DNA of 64,000 bases from Charina bottae (lineage: Eukaryota > Chordata > Lepidosauria > Squamata > Charinaidae). Below are positions 50,931-60,002 of this stretch, in pieces. Where the stretch lies: the NCBI GenBank assembly GCA_023362775.1, contig JALMGJ010000020.1, forward strand, positions 4,402,001 through 4,466,000, given 5' to 3'. The position numbers and the translations under genes are program-made. Under the pieces are notes generated by a model, which was not told the origin of the DNA, made no database searches, and worked only from the letters and a program-made list of their open reading frames with translations. The stretch's first letter is position 1. Each line of letters begins with the position of its first letter.

Positions 50931-52694
50931 TCATTTTCATGCTTCTTCAGAGAGAGCACGTGGTGGCACCAATGGGCATGATAATGGTTTAGGAGTAATG
51001 GCTTTGATAGTTTGAAACTGATTAAATCAGAGGAAAGAGTGTACATTTATGCTTACAGTGTTCAAGATGAGGCTTTTGATATACAGTCAACATTGCATGT
51101 AATTTATGAGGGTCCAAATTACATTGGCGAGTGTCTTCTCCCATATTTTCCCATCTATCTTCCATCTGGTTATTATTGGAGAAAATTCATTAAGAAAGGA
51201 AATAGCAAGAATGCAGCACATTCTCTTTGCAAATGTGGATAGAAAATGTATGTTTGAGGCTCAGGAGGAGGAGTTGTTCCTGTGAAAGGTGGATCGTATT
51301 TTGGAGACATCCCTCTTTTCTTTACTGTTATTTCTGCTTTCAGAACCCTTCTGTCTCTTTTATGGCAAGTCCAATCAGGAATCATGCATTGTGCAAGTCT
51401 GTAGGGAAAATCTAGCTGTGAACTTTTCTAGCCTGAAATTGGTTGTGAAGCTGTGTAGTTTGAGTTACTTGGTAAAATACAGTGGTAAAAGTGACTAGAT
51501 TTAAGATGAGCAATTTACAATGAAATTGATTGGATTATAGCTTAATCTCTATTTATTTGGAACTTGGCTTCATTTCAAATCCTGTAGTCATGGGCTACAA
51601 GTATTTTTGATGAGTTTTTTAATGGTGGAATAGCACAAATCATAAAAATGAAGTCAGCATGTTTTCTAACTCTTATGAAGTTGTTAAGATTTTTGAAATA
51701 AACTAGACTGGGTTGTCAGATTAGATCCAGCTATAAAACAGATTTGTGACTGAGCATTCTCAAGTGAAATCAATGGAATACAGACAGATCTGCAGCCATA
51801 TTAACTTGGTTAGCTGCACTCTTTTTGTCCTGTCCAGTTGGCATTCTGTAAAAAAAATCTCCAAAATGTTTGGAATTCTTGTGGTTCAAAAATTGAAAGC
51901 ACACATACAACATGATAGTAATTTGTTTGTTGAAATACCTGCTTCAAAATCTCAGATGACTCCTGGTGTGTGTGGAGTAAGGGAAGGCAACAACATTGAC
52001 CATATTAACCGGATCAAATATCGTGAAATAGAGAAAAAGAAAAGAAAAGCACATCATCAGTGTGAAATACAGGTAGCTATAATTTTTGTAATTTACAGAA
52101 GAATTTTTAGCACTAGAACCTCTGTTTCTGAAAACATCTTTAGTTTTAGAAAAACTAAGATTTTCTAAATCTAAAAAAGATAACTGGTTAAAATCATCTT
52201 TAAAAGCCAAAGCGATATTTGTGGGAAGAGGGATATTATACCTAATTGGTATTTGGGGAAGACATGAGAAGAGTAGCAAGGTAAAAAGAATACAGTATAA
52301 TAATTTGAGAGCACTGAAGACTGTGGTTTGGCCAAAGACCTGCTAGTACTTCTCTAGATGGCTATATCTATGAGTCATGGTGGGGAAAAAATTTGCAAAA
52401 GAGCTGTGGGGACTTAGGACTGATTTCTTACTCAGCCAATTCCAAATAGAACTAAATATACATATTTTCTTCGAGAGCATGTAAATTAGTGATTTCCCTT
52501 AATGTCTTTCTAGAAACCTATTGCTTTATGTGCAAATCATACTTCTGCTGCTATCTGCTTAGCTCAAGAGTATTTTTGGCTGAATGCATTTAGTTCATAT
52601 GAATTGCGCAGAGGCATGGGGATGCTGTGGAATACTCAGAACATGGAATTGTCATAAATATAACCGAAAGAATTTATAGACACTAAATAATAGC
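50931..52694. other. IKZF2 intron, nothing recognised
   Basis: Contains only chance open frames; the longest (about 140 codons near 51746) has no recognisable domain and no splice context. Confidence 0.45.
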
Positions 52695-52750
52695 ATTCAT
52701 CATCATCATCATCATCAGTAGTAGCAGCAGTAGTGGTGGTGGTGGTAGTA
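52695..52750. repeat. (CAT)n/(AGT)n/(GGT)n trinucleotide repeat
   Basis: Imperfect trinucleotide tract over about 55 bases. Confidence 0.9.
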
Positions 52751-52880
52751 TACTTGTATATACAAAAGTGAGGGGCATTGGTTTGGGATGCTAGCAAGTT
52801 CAGTTCCCAAACTAGTCCATCCCAAGGGCTTACAATTAGCAATTCTAACTCCTTAAATTCAATAGGACTAAACTGGTTTA

Positions 52881-53105
52881 GGAGAGCCAGTTTGGTGTAC
52901 TGGTTAAAACACCAGACTAGAAACCGGGAGACTCTGAGTTCTAGTCCCACCTTAGGCACAAAGCCAGCCGGGTGGCCCTAGGTCAGTCACTTCTCTCAGC
53001 CCTAGGAAGCAGGCAATGGCAAACCACTTCTGAAAACCCTTGCCAAGAAAACTGCAGGGACTAGTCCAGGCAGTCACCAGGAGTCAAAACCTGACTCAAA
53101 GGCAC
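52881..53105 (+). mobile_element. tRNA-derived SINE, second family
   Basis: Head GGAGAGCCAGTTTGGTGTAC, B-box-like GAGTTCTAGTCCC, body AGCCGGGTGGCCCTAGGTCA, tail CAGTCACCAGGAGTCAAAAC. Same arrangement as 13615-13842. Confidence 0.8.
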
Positions 53106-54022
53106 CCCCCCCCAAAAAAAAATGGTTTAAACTGAAGGCTGTCAAACCTATTATGTTGATCCAAAAAGTAAAATATTCCAGTGACAGTTTAAGTCCAAAA
53201 TAGTTATTAGTCATGAATAGATTTGTGTAAAATTCAAAAAGCAACTGTGGTGTAGTTTCTCTAATCAGAACAATGATGTGAATGGGGAGAGATATGTTAA
53301 TTATTTTTTTCCCTTTCACTATTTTTCTACTCAGAATTGGGCAATCCTAACTGCTTTCTGCCTTTGTTAGGATAGAATGGCATATTCCCCTTTTTTTACA
53401 TAAATATAATCAAGCCTGGCTTGATCAGCTCATACAGAAAGCATCCCAGTTCCTTTTTCTTTCTCTCCCATTTGGATCATTATATCATGGACATTTTTTC
53501 CTCCTTGGATGTAACAGCGGCTAGAAAAGGTAAATAGGAAAGGCAAATTTAAAATGGCATCTAACATTTAAACCCTTCCCTCATTCCTTTTTCATGTCTG
53601 TTTGAAGCCTCCCTGAGTTGCTTTTCTTTTCAAAACAAAAACACTAAAATAGACCAGAACATTGTTCATACATTCCATATATTTGTTTACCTTTTAAGTT
53701 AAACCTTTTTTTGATTTACATTCAGCAATAATGGAATAGGCAGGATTGCAACTTGATCTTTATAAAAATATGGTCAGATAATTACATAGTTACCTTGAAA
53801 GAGTTTATATCTTCAAGACCAAATAAATTACATCCTATGGTATTGAAGGAACTCAGTGATGTTCTGGCTGGATCCTTATGTTTTGGGTTGTTTTTTTTTT
53901 TGTTTTGTTTTGTTTTTGAGAAATCCCGGTGAACAGGTAAAATGCCAGATGACTGGAAGAGAGAAAAGGTTGCCCTTATATTAAAAAAAATGGAGGGGGG
54001 AGGTTCCACCAAATTACAGATC
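53106..54022. other. IKZF2 intron, nothing recognised
   Basis: AT-rich with T-runs; no structure supported. Confidence 0.45.
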
Positions 54023-54030
54023 ATTTAGTC

Positions 54031-54300
54031 CAGAGCTTTCCAAACTGTGTGTTGTGACACAAAAGTGTGTCGCCACACACAGTCTGGTGTGTCGCACACA
54101 ACCCGGAAGCGCTGATCATCATCAGCGCTTCTGGGTTTTCCCGCGGCGACACACCAACGGCGGCGCGCAAAAACCCGAAAGCAGCAGCAGCGCTTCTGGG
54201 TTTTTGCGTGCTGCCGCAACGGCGGCACTTCCGGGTTTTCCCGCGGCGACACACCAACGGCGGTTGGTGTGTCGCCGCGGGAAAACTTTGGAAAGCTCTG
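54031..54300. mobile_element. CpG-rich non-autonomous hAT element, copy 5 of 5
   Basis: Starts CAGAGCTTTCCAAACTGTG, ends TTTGGAAAGCTCTG, perfect 8-bp duplication ATTTAGTC at 54023-54030 and 54301-54308. Inside, the motif CCGCGGCGACACACCAACGG occurs at about 54140 and again at about 54240, and its inverse follows, giving a local hairpin near the right end. Confidence 0.92.
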
Positions 54301-54329
54301 ATTTAGTCTTATAGTGTTACCAGAAAGAT

Positions 54330-54800
54330 TCTAAATCATAAATTAATTGGTCTATAAGCCTCATAAATATCATGCAGTGATTCCTAGACATCAATCTCTA
54401 TTTGTCAAAAATAAGTCTTGCCTAACTAATGTTATTTCATTTTTGATAAAATAAGTTCCTTAATTAATTGTGTAATTGCTGTAGTAATAATATATTTTGA
54501 TTACAGCAAAACATTTCATAAACAACTTCCATGATTTTGTGATTTGCAAACTAGTTACATATAGGCTGGATAGCATCTCTATTGGATGGACCTTCAGCTG
54601 GCCTGAAAAATGTACTCAAAGAGTGGTTATCAAACCGGAGTGTTGTATCAAGTACTGATAGTCCTCAGAATTTTTATGAATGACTTGGATGATGAAAGGA
54701 AAGGAATCTATATCAAGTCTGCACATGATCCAAATTTTGGCTAGGATAGCTTAAACTCTGGAAGAGAAAATAAATCAGAATGATGTTGATAAGTTAGAAA
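54330..54800 (+). mobile_element. CR1 LINE fragment, sense
   Basis: The + strand carries a decayed RT block including FMNDLDDERKGIY and a following SAHDP, equivalent to the region leading into the CR1 FADDT motif. The catalytic FADD is no longer intact. Frames are broken. Confidence 0.6.
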
Positions 54801-54805
54801 AAAAT

Positions 54806-55080
54806 AGTTTCTGCCCATGTTGTACAATTAGACAGAGTGGGCAGATTGACTCTCCATGTCCTGTCAATCAAATAACATTGCCTGATTGGACCCAGGGAGT
54901 GGCTTTCTTTGTCATGATGCCTCCCTTCTGGAATAGAGATTCATATAACCTCCACCTTATATTTAAAAAGTCTTTGAAATCTGTCTTTTTCCCCAGGCCT
55001 TGGGTTAGGATGGGTGACAAGCCCCTTTAGGATTTAGTTAGCTGAATGTTTTCCTCTGGGACTCACATTGTTCTTTTCTC
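54806..55080. repeat. LINE-3'-end-like dispersed repeat, copy B
   Basis: TTTCTGCCCATGTTGTACA, GACAGAGTGGGCAGATTG and CCCCAGGCCTTGGGTTAGG align with the copy at 32897-33190. Both are sense with respect to the window. Confidence 0.5.
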
Positions 55081-55125
55081 ATTTTTCTTTGGTTTCTGTT
55101 GCTCTTAATGTTTTGGGCATATGGT

Positions 55126-55162
55126 TTGTTTGTTTGTTTGTTCATTCATTCATTCATTCATT
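55126..55162. repeat. (TTTG)n(TTCA)n short microsatellite
   Basis: Four GTTT units followed by five CATT units. Confidence 0.9.
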
Positions 55163-55332
55163 GCCCAAAACCAATCATAAAAGTAAAGAACAAAAATATG
55201 GTGAATAAAAGAAAAAATAAAATTGTATAAAATTACATGGAATAGTTAATAATGTGAAGGAGGCACCAGATGGTTTCTAAAACTATTATATGACTATTGA
55301 TAGGAATTTTACAACCTTCTTAGAATTTTCTG

Positions 55333-55658
55333 AGATTCATTCATTGGCGATCACTCGTAGCCGAGTAAGATTGTCTTCCAAAGGTAAAATTTTAACGGTG
55401 GATCCGTAAGTGGCTGTAAAGGCCAATTCTGGATCCGCACAACCTCCCACAGTGGGGGCATAGGTTTCCGGGTGGGAGACGGTCATGATGAGGGTTTGCC
55501 TGACGTGCCTTCCTTTTAGCTCTTTTCTCCCTTTCGCCCTGTACTCGTGCTTCTTCAAAGTCCATAGCGCCATTAATAAAGGCTGACCTCCAATTGAAAC
55601 GCTCATGAGTTAGGGCTTCCCAGTTCTCAATGCTGATATTACATTTTTTTTTAATCCA
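55333..55658 (-). mobile_element. 5'-truncated second copy of the LINE at 855-4830
   Basis: Nearly identical to 857-1163 over about 310 bases, including the 3' terminus next to ATTCATTCATTGGC. On the minus strand it encodes the C-terminal Cys/His finger CPHCGRLCGSRIGLYSHLR and the final NLTRLRVIANE. It breaks off at about 55658, where copy 1 continues. The high similarity implies that the family was active recently compared with the CR1 copies. Confidence 0.9.
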
Positions 55659-55677
55659 CTTAATCGGAGACTTAAAA

Positions 55678-55735
55678 CACTTCCTAGAGAATATCAACTT
55701 CCTAGAGAATATCAACACTTCCTAGAGAATATCAA
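55678..55735. repeat. Three tandem copies of CTTCCTAGAGAATATCAA
   Basis: An 18-20 bp unit is present three times directly next to the LINE-tail insertion at 55736-55785. Confidence 0.95.
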
Positions 55736-55785
55736 CCCATTGGGGGAGTTGGGTGGTCATATAAATTTAATAAATAAATAAATAA
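55736..55785 (+). mobile_element. 50-bp LINE-tail insertion with TSD
   Basis: CCCATTGGGGGAGTTGGGTG followed by TATAAATTTAATAAATAAA repeats, bounded by ATATCAA at 55729-55735 and 55786-55792. It is an extremely 5'-truncated copy of the GGGGGAGATGGGCGG family. Confidence 0.65.
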
Positions 55786-55792
55786 ATATCAA

Positions 55793-56080
55793 GACCTTCA
55801 TTTTGGAGTAGTTAATTTCAAGGTACTCTCTAGCACAATAAACCAATTAAACTTTAAGACATATTCCGAGGCCTACTTGAGTAACAGACAGAATGACTGC
55901 ATCATCAACATAAAGAAGAATACAAATGAGGCAATGGACAAGGGATGGAGGATAGAATTCTGGCTTGGCAAAAACCTCAGTGATGTCATTAATATAAAAG
56001 TTAATAATGGGGCAAAGATACAGCCTAATTTAACACCTTGCAAGAAGTGATAGGTTCAGTTAAGTTGCCTAGGTGCAATT
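55793..56080 (-). mobile_element. LINE reverse-transcriptase fragment, antisense
   Basis: On the minus strand, decayed sequence corresponds to the region from GxxxGCI(F/L)AP through a YADD-like segment, similar to the RT at 57605-59880. Stops interrupt it. Confidence 0.5.
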
Positions 56081-56392
56081 TTATTATTTCGGTCAATGAC
56101 CAGCAAAATTTAAAAGAAAAAGAGACAAAGTACAATCAGAAGATACGATGATAAACTACAAACTAACAAAATATATCACATAATAATACAGCATTTACTC
56201 TGCTATTACTGTGTTAATACATTTGTTATCATTATGGGGTAAGCCTAGAACAAGAGTCGGAAATGGTGGCTCGTGAGCCAGATGCGGCTCTTTGGCCCCT
56301 TGAGTGTGGCTCTTCCGCAGCTGAACTCACCCCCGCCCCTTCCACGCGATTGGCCCCCGCCCGCAAACCCCGCCCCCTGGCTCTCGCACTGA

Positions 56393-56562
56393 GCGAGGCC
56401 CGGCACGGCAGGGAGGCGCTGCTGGCCCGGGATGCGGCGCTGTCGGAGGCGGCGCAGGAGCGGCTGCAGGGGCTGCTGCAGCTGGAGATGGCACTGCTCC
56501 GCGGCATCCAGGTGCTGGGCGAGGGCGCAGGCCCGGGACGCAAGCGGCAGGGCGGCGCAGGG
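56393..56562. repeat. Left arm of a 170-bp inverted duplication
   Basis: Matches the reverse complement of 56890-57059 with no length difference and about eight substitutions. In the shared reading frame both arms encode EALLARDAALSEAAQERLQG followed by an LEMALLRGIQVLGEGAGPGR segment, a likely helical, leucine-rich stretch. The source protein is not recognised. Confidence 0.9.
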
Positions 56563-56889
56563 CGAAGAGCTGCCTGCTCTCCCCTTGGCCGCCTCCGGTC
56601 CGAGCCTGGCTCGGCTCCCCCGGCCGCCGCAGGGCTCGGGTTAGCGGGGGGAGAGGACGCCGAATGGCGGGGTGGGGGGATTGATGGGGCGGGAGGGTGC
56701 ACCCGGAGGGCCTCCCATGGCCGCTTCTCCAAGGCGGGTTGCAGAGCGCGCGCTGCGCCCACGGGAACACCTGGTCCCTCCACTCCCTCCAGCTCCGCCA
56801 CCAGCCCCAGCAGCGCCGCCCGCCCTGTCCTGCCGCCCGGCAAACCTCCGCCGGCTCCGTCCCCCCGCCGCCACCGCCCCGGCCAGGCC

Positions 56890-57059
56890 CCCTGCGCCGC
56901 CCTGTCGCTCGCGTCCCGGGCCTGCGCCCTCGCCCAGCACCTGGATGCCGCGGAGCAGCGCCATCTCCAGCCGCAGCAGCCCCTGCAGCCGCTCCTGCGC
57001 CGCCTCCGACAGTGCCGCGTCCCGGGCCAGCAGCGCCTCCCTGCTGCGCCGGGCCTCGC
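56890..57059. repeat. Right arm of the 170-bp inverted duplication
   Basis: Reverse-complement partner of 56393-56562. The spacer between the arms is about 330 bases. All the differences noted are transitions, several at CG sites. Confidence 0.9.
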
Positions 57060-57402
57060 AGAGACGGGCCTGAAGGGGCGCAGAGGCTGGAGAGGGAGCC
57101 CCTCCGTCTCCCCTTCTCTCCCTGCCTCGCCCGCCCACCGGGCGCGGAAGCGCAGCCACCTTGACGTCAGGCGCTGGCGGCGCGCGGCATCTTCCGCGCG
57201 GGGTCCCGGCTGGTGTCTGTGCTCGGGCGCCGGCAGGGAAGGAGGCGCGGGTCCCGCCCGGTGGAGAGGGCGCAGCCTTCTGCTCTCCCGCACCTGTCCT
57301 GCCGGATGGAGGGTGGCAGCTCTTTCTCCGCCACTCCCGGTGGGGCGGCCGGGCCAGGTTCGCGGAGCCGCTGGCTGCGTCCCCTCCCTCCGTGAGCCCC
57401 CC

Positions 57403-57516
57403 GCCCCCTTCCACATGATTGGCTCCCGCCCCCAAACCCCACTCCCTTCCGTGCAATTGGCTCCCACCTGCAAACCCCGCCCCCTTCCACGCGATTGGCC
57501 CCCGCCCGCAAACCCC
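57403..57516. repeat. 38-bp tandem unit with CCAAT-box-like core, three copies
   Basis: ATTGG cores fall at 57418, 57456 and 57494, exactly 38 bases apart, each within CCCCCTTCC..ATTGGC.CCCGCC.CAAACCCC-like sequence. A fourth copy lies near the left end at about 56331-56368 in the same orientation. Inverted CCAAT boxes beside GC boxes resemble promoter architecture, but activity is unknown. Confidence 0.85.
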
Positions 57517-58724
57517 GCCCCCTGGCTCTCGAGCATTTCAAAATGTGCACAAGCATGTCAAAATGGCTCCCGGCATAAAAAGTTTGCCGACCCCTGGCCT
57601 AGAACATTAGAAGTTATACAATAAGAAATTATAACATAAAAGTAAAATTGTATATCCCCTGACAAATTATCAATTAAAATATTTCAATTTAAAAATATAC
57701 ATTTAAAATAGGGAATTAATCTTTTGTCTGGATTTGTCTTATTTTCATTGCAGCAACACAAAATTTGGCAACTGTACATGTAATATAAGGTTTTAAATCT
57801 TGAAGTAGATAATTCACGTAAAAATTATCTGGATACCCAGGGAGTTTTTCTATTAGGGGCGCAATGTAAATTGACCTGATATCCCTATAAAATTTACAGT
57901 GTAGCAGTACATGTAAAATAGTTTCTACTTCCATTTCACCGCATGGGCAGATGCGCTCAATTACTGGGACTTTGTTGTATCTGCCTTGAAGTAGTGCAGA
58001 TGGGAGAATATTGAATCTGGCTTTAAAAAATGCAATTCTCAATTTAGGGAACGTTAGATTTAGGAGATATCTTGCTGGTTCCCATACTCCCCTGTTTATC
58101 CAAATTCTATTATGTTGTGGGAGCCTACTAAGTTCATTCTGGAACTCCATGTCCTTTATTCTTTGGGTGACTATTTGTTTGGCTTGATCATAGCCTAATG
58201 ATATTAAGAAAAGAGGAGAGAGTCCAAATGAAGCCAGCTTGTGTTCTACCGCTTGCTTCCAGGGTGAAGAGAAATTATCTACTAGGACTAAAGGAGTTAA
58301 ACCAACTGGGAAAAATTGGATTTTTAGCCAATAATTTATCATCAGCTTCCAGGCCCTCACTTGAATTGATGGCATTCCTGTCTCGAGCCTTAACTGGGCA
58401 TTTGCTGTACCGTTGGGTGCGGCCAAAATTAATCGCAGGAATTTTGTTTGGACTGTTTCCTGCGGCACCTTCTTCATATAAATTCCTATCTGTGCCCCAT
58501 AAAGGATTTGGGCCAATGTTTTGGCCTCAAAAAGTTTTAAAGCTGCGGGTACTAATTGTCCTCCGCCAGTATAAAAAAAACGTTTAATGGCGTTCATTGA
58601 CCTGAGGGCTGATTGGGCTATGTAATTCTGGTGTGCATTCCAAATACCTTTTGAGTGGAAGACCACCCCAAGGTATTTAAATACATTGACCTGTTCTAAT
58701 TTGTGCCCTTCTACTATCCAGGAG

Positions 58725-59061
58725 GGGGGCGTGGTGGCTCAGCGGGCAAGACACCAGGCTTGTCGATCGGAAGATTGCAAGTTCAGAGGTTCGAATCCCT
58801 AGCCCTGCGTGCAGAGTGAGCTCCTGCACTAGCTCCAGCTCTTGCCAACCTAGCAATTCGAAAGCACGCAAATGCAAGTAGATGAATAGGTACCACTTCA
58901 GTGGGTAGGTAACAGCGTTCCACACGCGTCATGCGGCCACATGACCGTGGAAGCGTCTTCGGACAACGCTGGCTCTTTGGCTAACAAACGGAGATGAGCA
59001 CCGGCCCCTAGAGTCGGACACGACTGCACAACTGTGCGGAGGGAACCTTTACCTTTACCTT
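58725..59061 (+). mobile_element. tRNA-derived SINE (Sauria SINE-like), full length, inside a LINE
   Basis: Starts GGGGGCGTGGTGGCTCAGCG, includes the B-box-like GGTTCGAATCC and ends CTTTACCTTTACCTT. A perfect 13-bp duplication TACTATCCAGGAG lies at 58712-58724 and 59062-59074. It interrupts the LINE reading frame cleanly. Confidence 0.95.
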
Positions 59062-60002
59062 TACTATCCAGGAGTGCTGCCTAGCTCTCTTAGCAAAAAC
59101 TAAAATTTTTGATTTATCGAAGTTGAGGACCAAGTGATTTTGTCTACAGTATCTTAGTGTTGCTGCAATTGCTCTTTTCAATCCAGTGGGGGTTTGCGAA
59201 ATTAAGGCAGCATCGTCAGCATATAGGAGAATCGGGATTTTACGCTGTGCTAAGTTGGGTGCATGAATATCCATATTATGTAAGAGGTCCACAAATGAAT
59301 TAATATAGAGATTAAAAAGAGTGGGGGCAAGAATACAGCCTTGTCGCACTCCTCTCTGCACATTTACTATGCCAGAGAGGGTCCCAAGAGGGTTACACCT
59401 CACTCTTAAGGAGGAATTGGAATATAATTTCTGCATAAGGAAGAGAAGACGCCTATCAATAGTTGTATTTTTTAATTTTTCCCAAAGGACATTTCTGGAT
59501 ATTGAATCAAAGGCTTGTTTAAAATCAAGGAAGGCAACAAAGAGGGATGATTTCTTTTTGTACGTGTATTTTTGTACCAGATGATGGAGTACCAGTATGT
59601 GATCTACTGTTGATCTCCCTTCTCTGAAACCTGCCTGTTCATCTTGGATTATGCCCTCTGACTCAATCCAGTCTTGTAATTTAATATTTAAATGTTTGGC
59701 GTATAGCTTACTAACCACACTCAAAAGGCTAATGGGCCTGTAATTACATGGCTCGTTCTTGTTACCCTTTTTGTAAATTGGGACAATTACAGCCAACCCC
59801 CAGTCTCTTGGGATGTGACCAGTCTGGTCTATAAATGTGAACAGGGATGCTAGTAGTGGTGCCCACCTAAGTGGTTTCCCTTGACTTGGATGGTAGTGCC
59901 TCGATGTACTTTAAGGAGACATCACTCAATCAAAGGGACAGCTAATTTCCTCCAGAGTCTTTTCCAAGCTGTTGAATCAAAGGCTACCCTTCAACCTATA
60001 TT

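Larger units (their letters stand above)
56251..57596. mobile_element. 1.35-kb hAT-type element with GC-rich captured-looking cargo
   Basis: The left end CAAGAGTCGGAAATGG and the right end, inverted, CAGGGGTCGGCAAAC are related termini, and an 8-bp duplication GCCTAGAA (56243-56250 and 57597-57604) is perfect. There is no transposase. The interior is very GC- and CpG-rich. It contains a 170-bp inverted duplication (56393-56562 against 56890-57059, about 95 percent identical), a CRE palindrome TGACGTCA at 57162-57169, and a 38-bp ATTGG-containing unit (one copy at about 56331, three at 57403-57516). Long open frames on both strands (about 450 codons) follow from the lack of AT-rich stop codons. 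Confidence 0.85.
56081..59885 (-). mobile_element. LINE (Ingi/Vingi- or jockey-like), antisense, with hAT and SINE insertions
   Basis: Minus-strand coding runs from about 59880 to 57716 once the SINE at 58725-59061 is ignored. RT motifs visible are PIYKKGNKNEPCNYRPISLL, a motif A FLDFKQAFDSIS, GVRQGCILAPTLFNLYINS and YADD at 59212-59223. Beyond the SINE the frame continues for 316 codons and contains the CPCGEMEVETILHVLLHC zinc knuckle common at the end of Ingi/I/jockey-type ORF2. Apart from the SINE the frame is remarkably open, so this copy was young when hit. The 3' UTR is further split by the hAT at 56251-57596. Upstream endonuclease is absent. Confidence 0.7.

Noticed and set aside
51746..52168. 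140-codon hypothetical gene
   Set aside because: No domain, no splice or promoter context, AT-rich composition like the intron; treated as chance.
55392..55718. Host C2H2 zinc-finger gene
   Set aside because: The single finger matches the C-terminus of the LINE at 855-4830 and ends at the LINE 3' terminus.
56232..57624. Open frames of about 434 (minus) and 453 (plus) codons as host protein genes
   Set aside because: They exist on both strands, span the hAT termini and even its flank, have Pro/Ala/Arg/Gly-rich low-complexity translation, and are explained by GC content. Only the 170-bp arm frame may come from a real gene.
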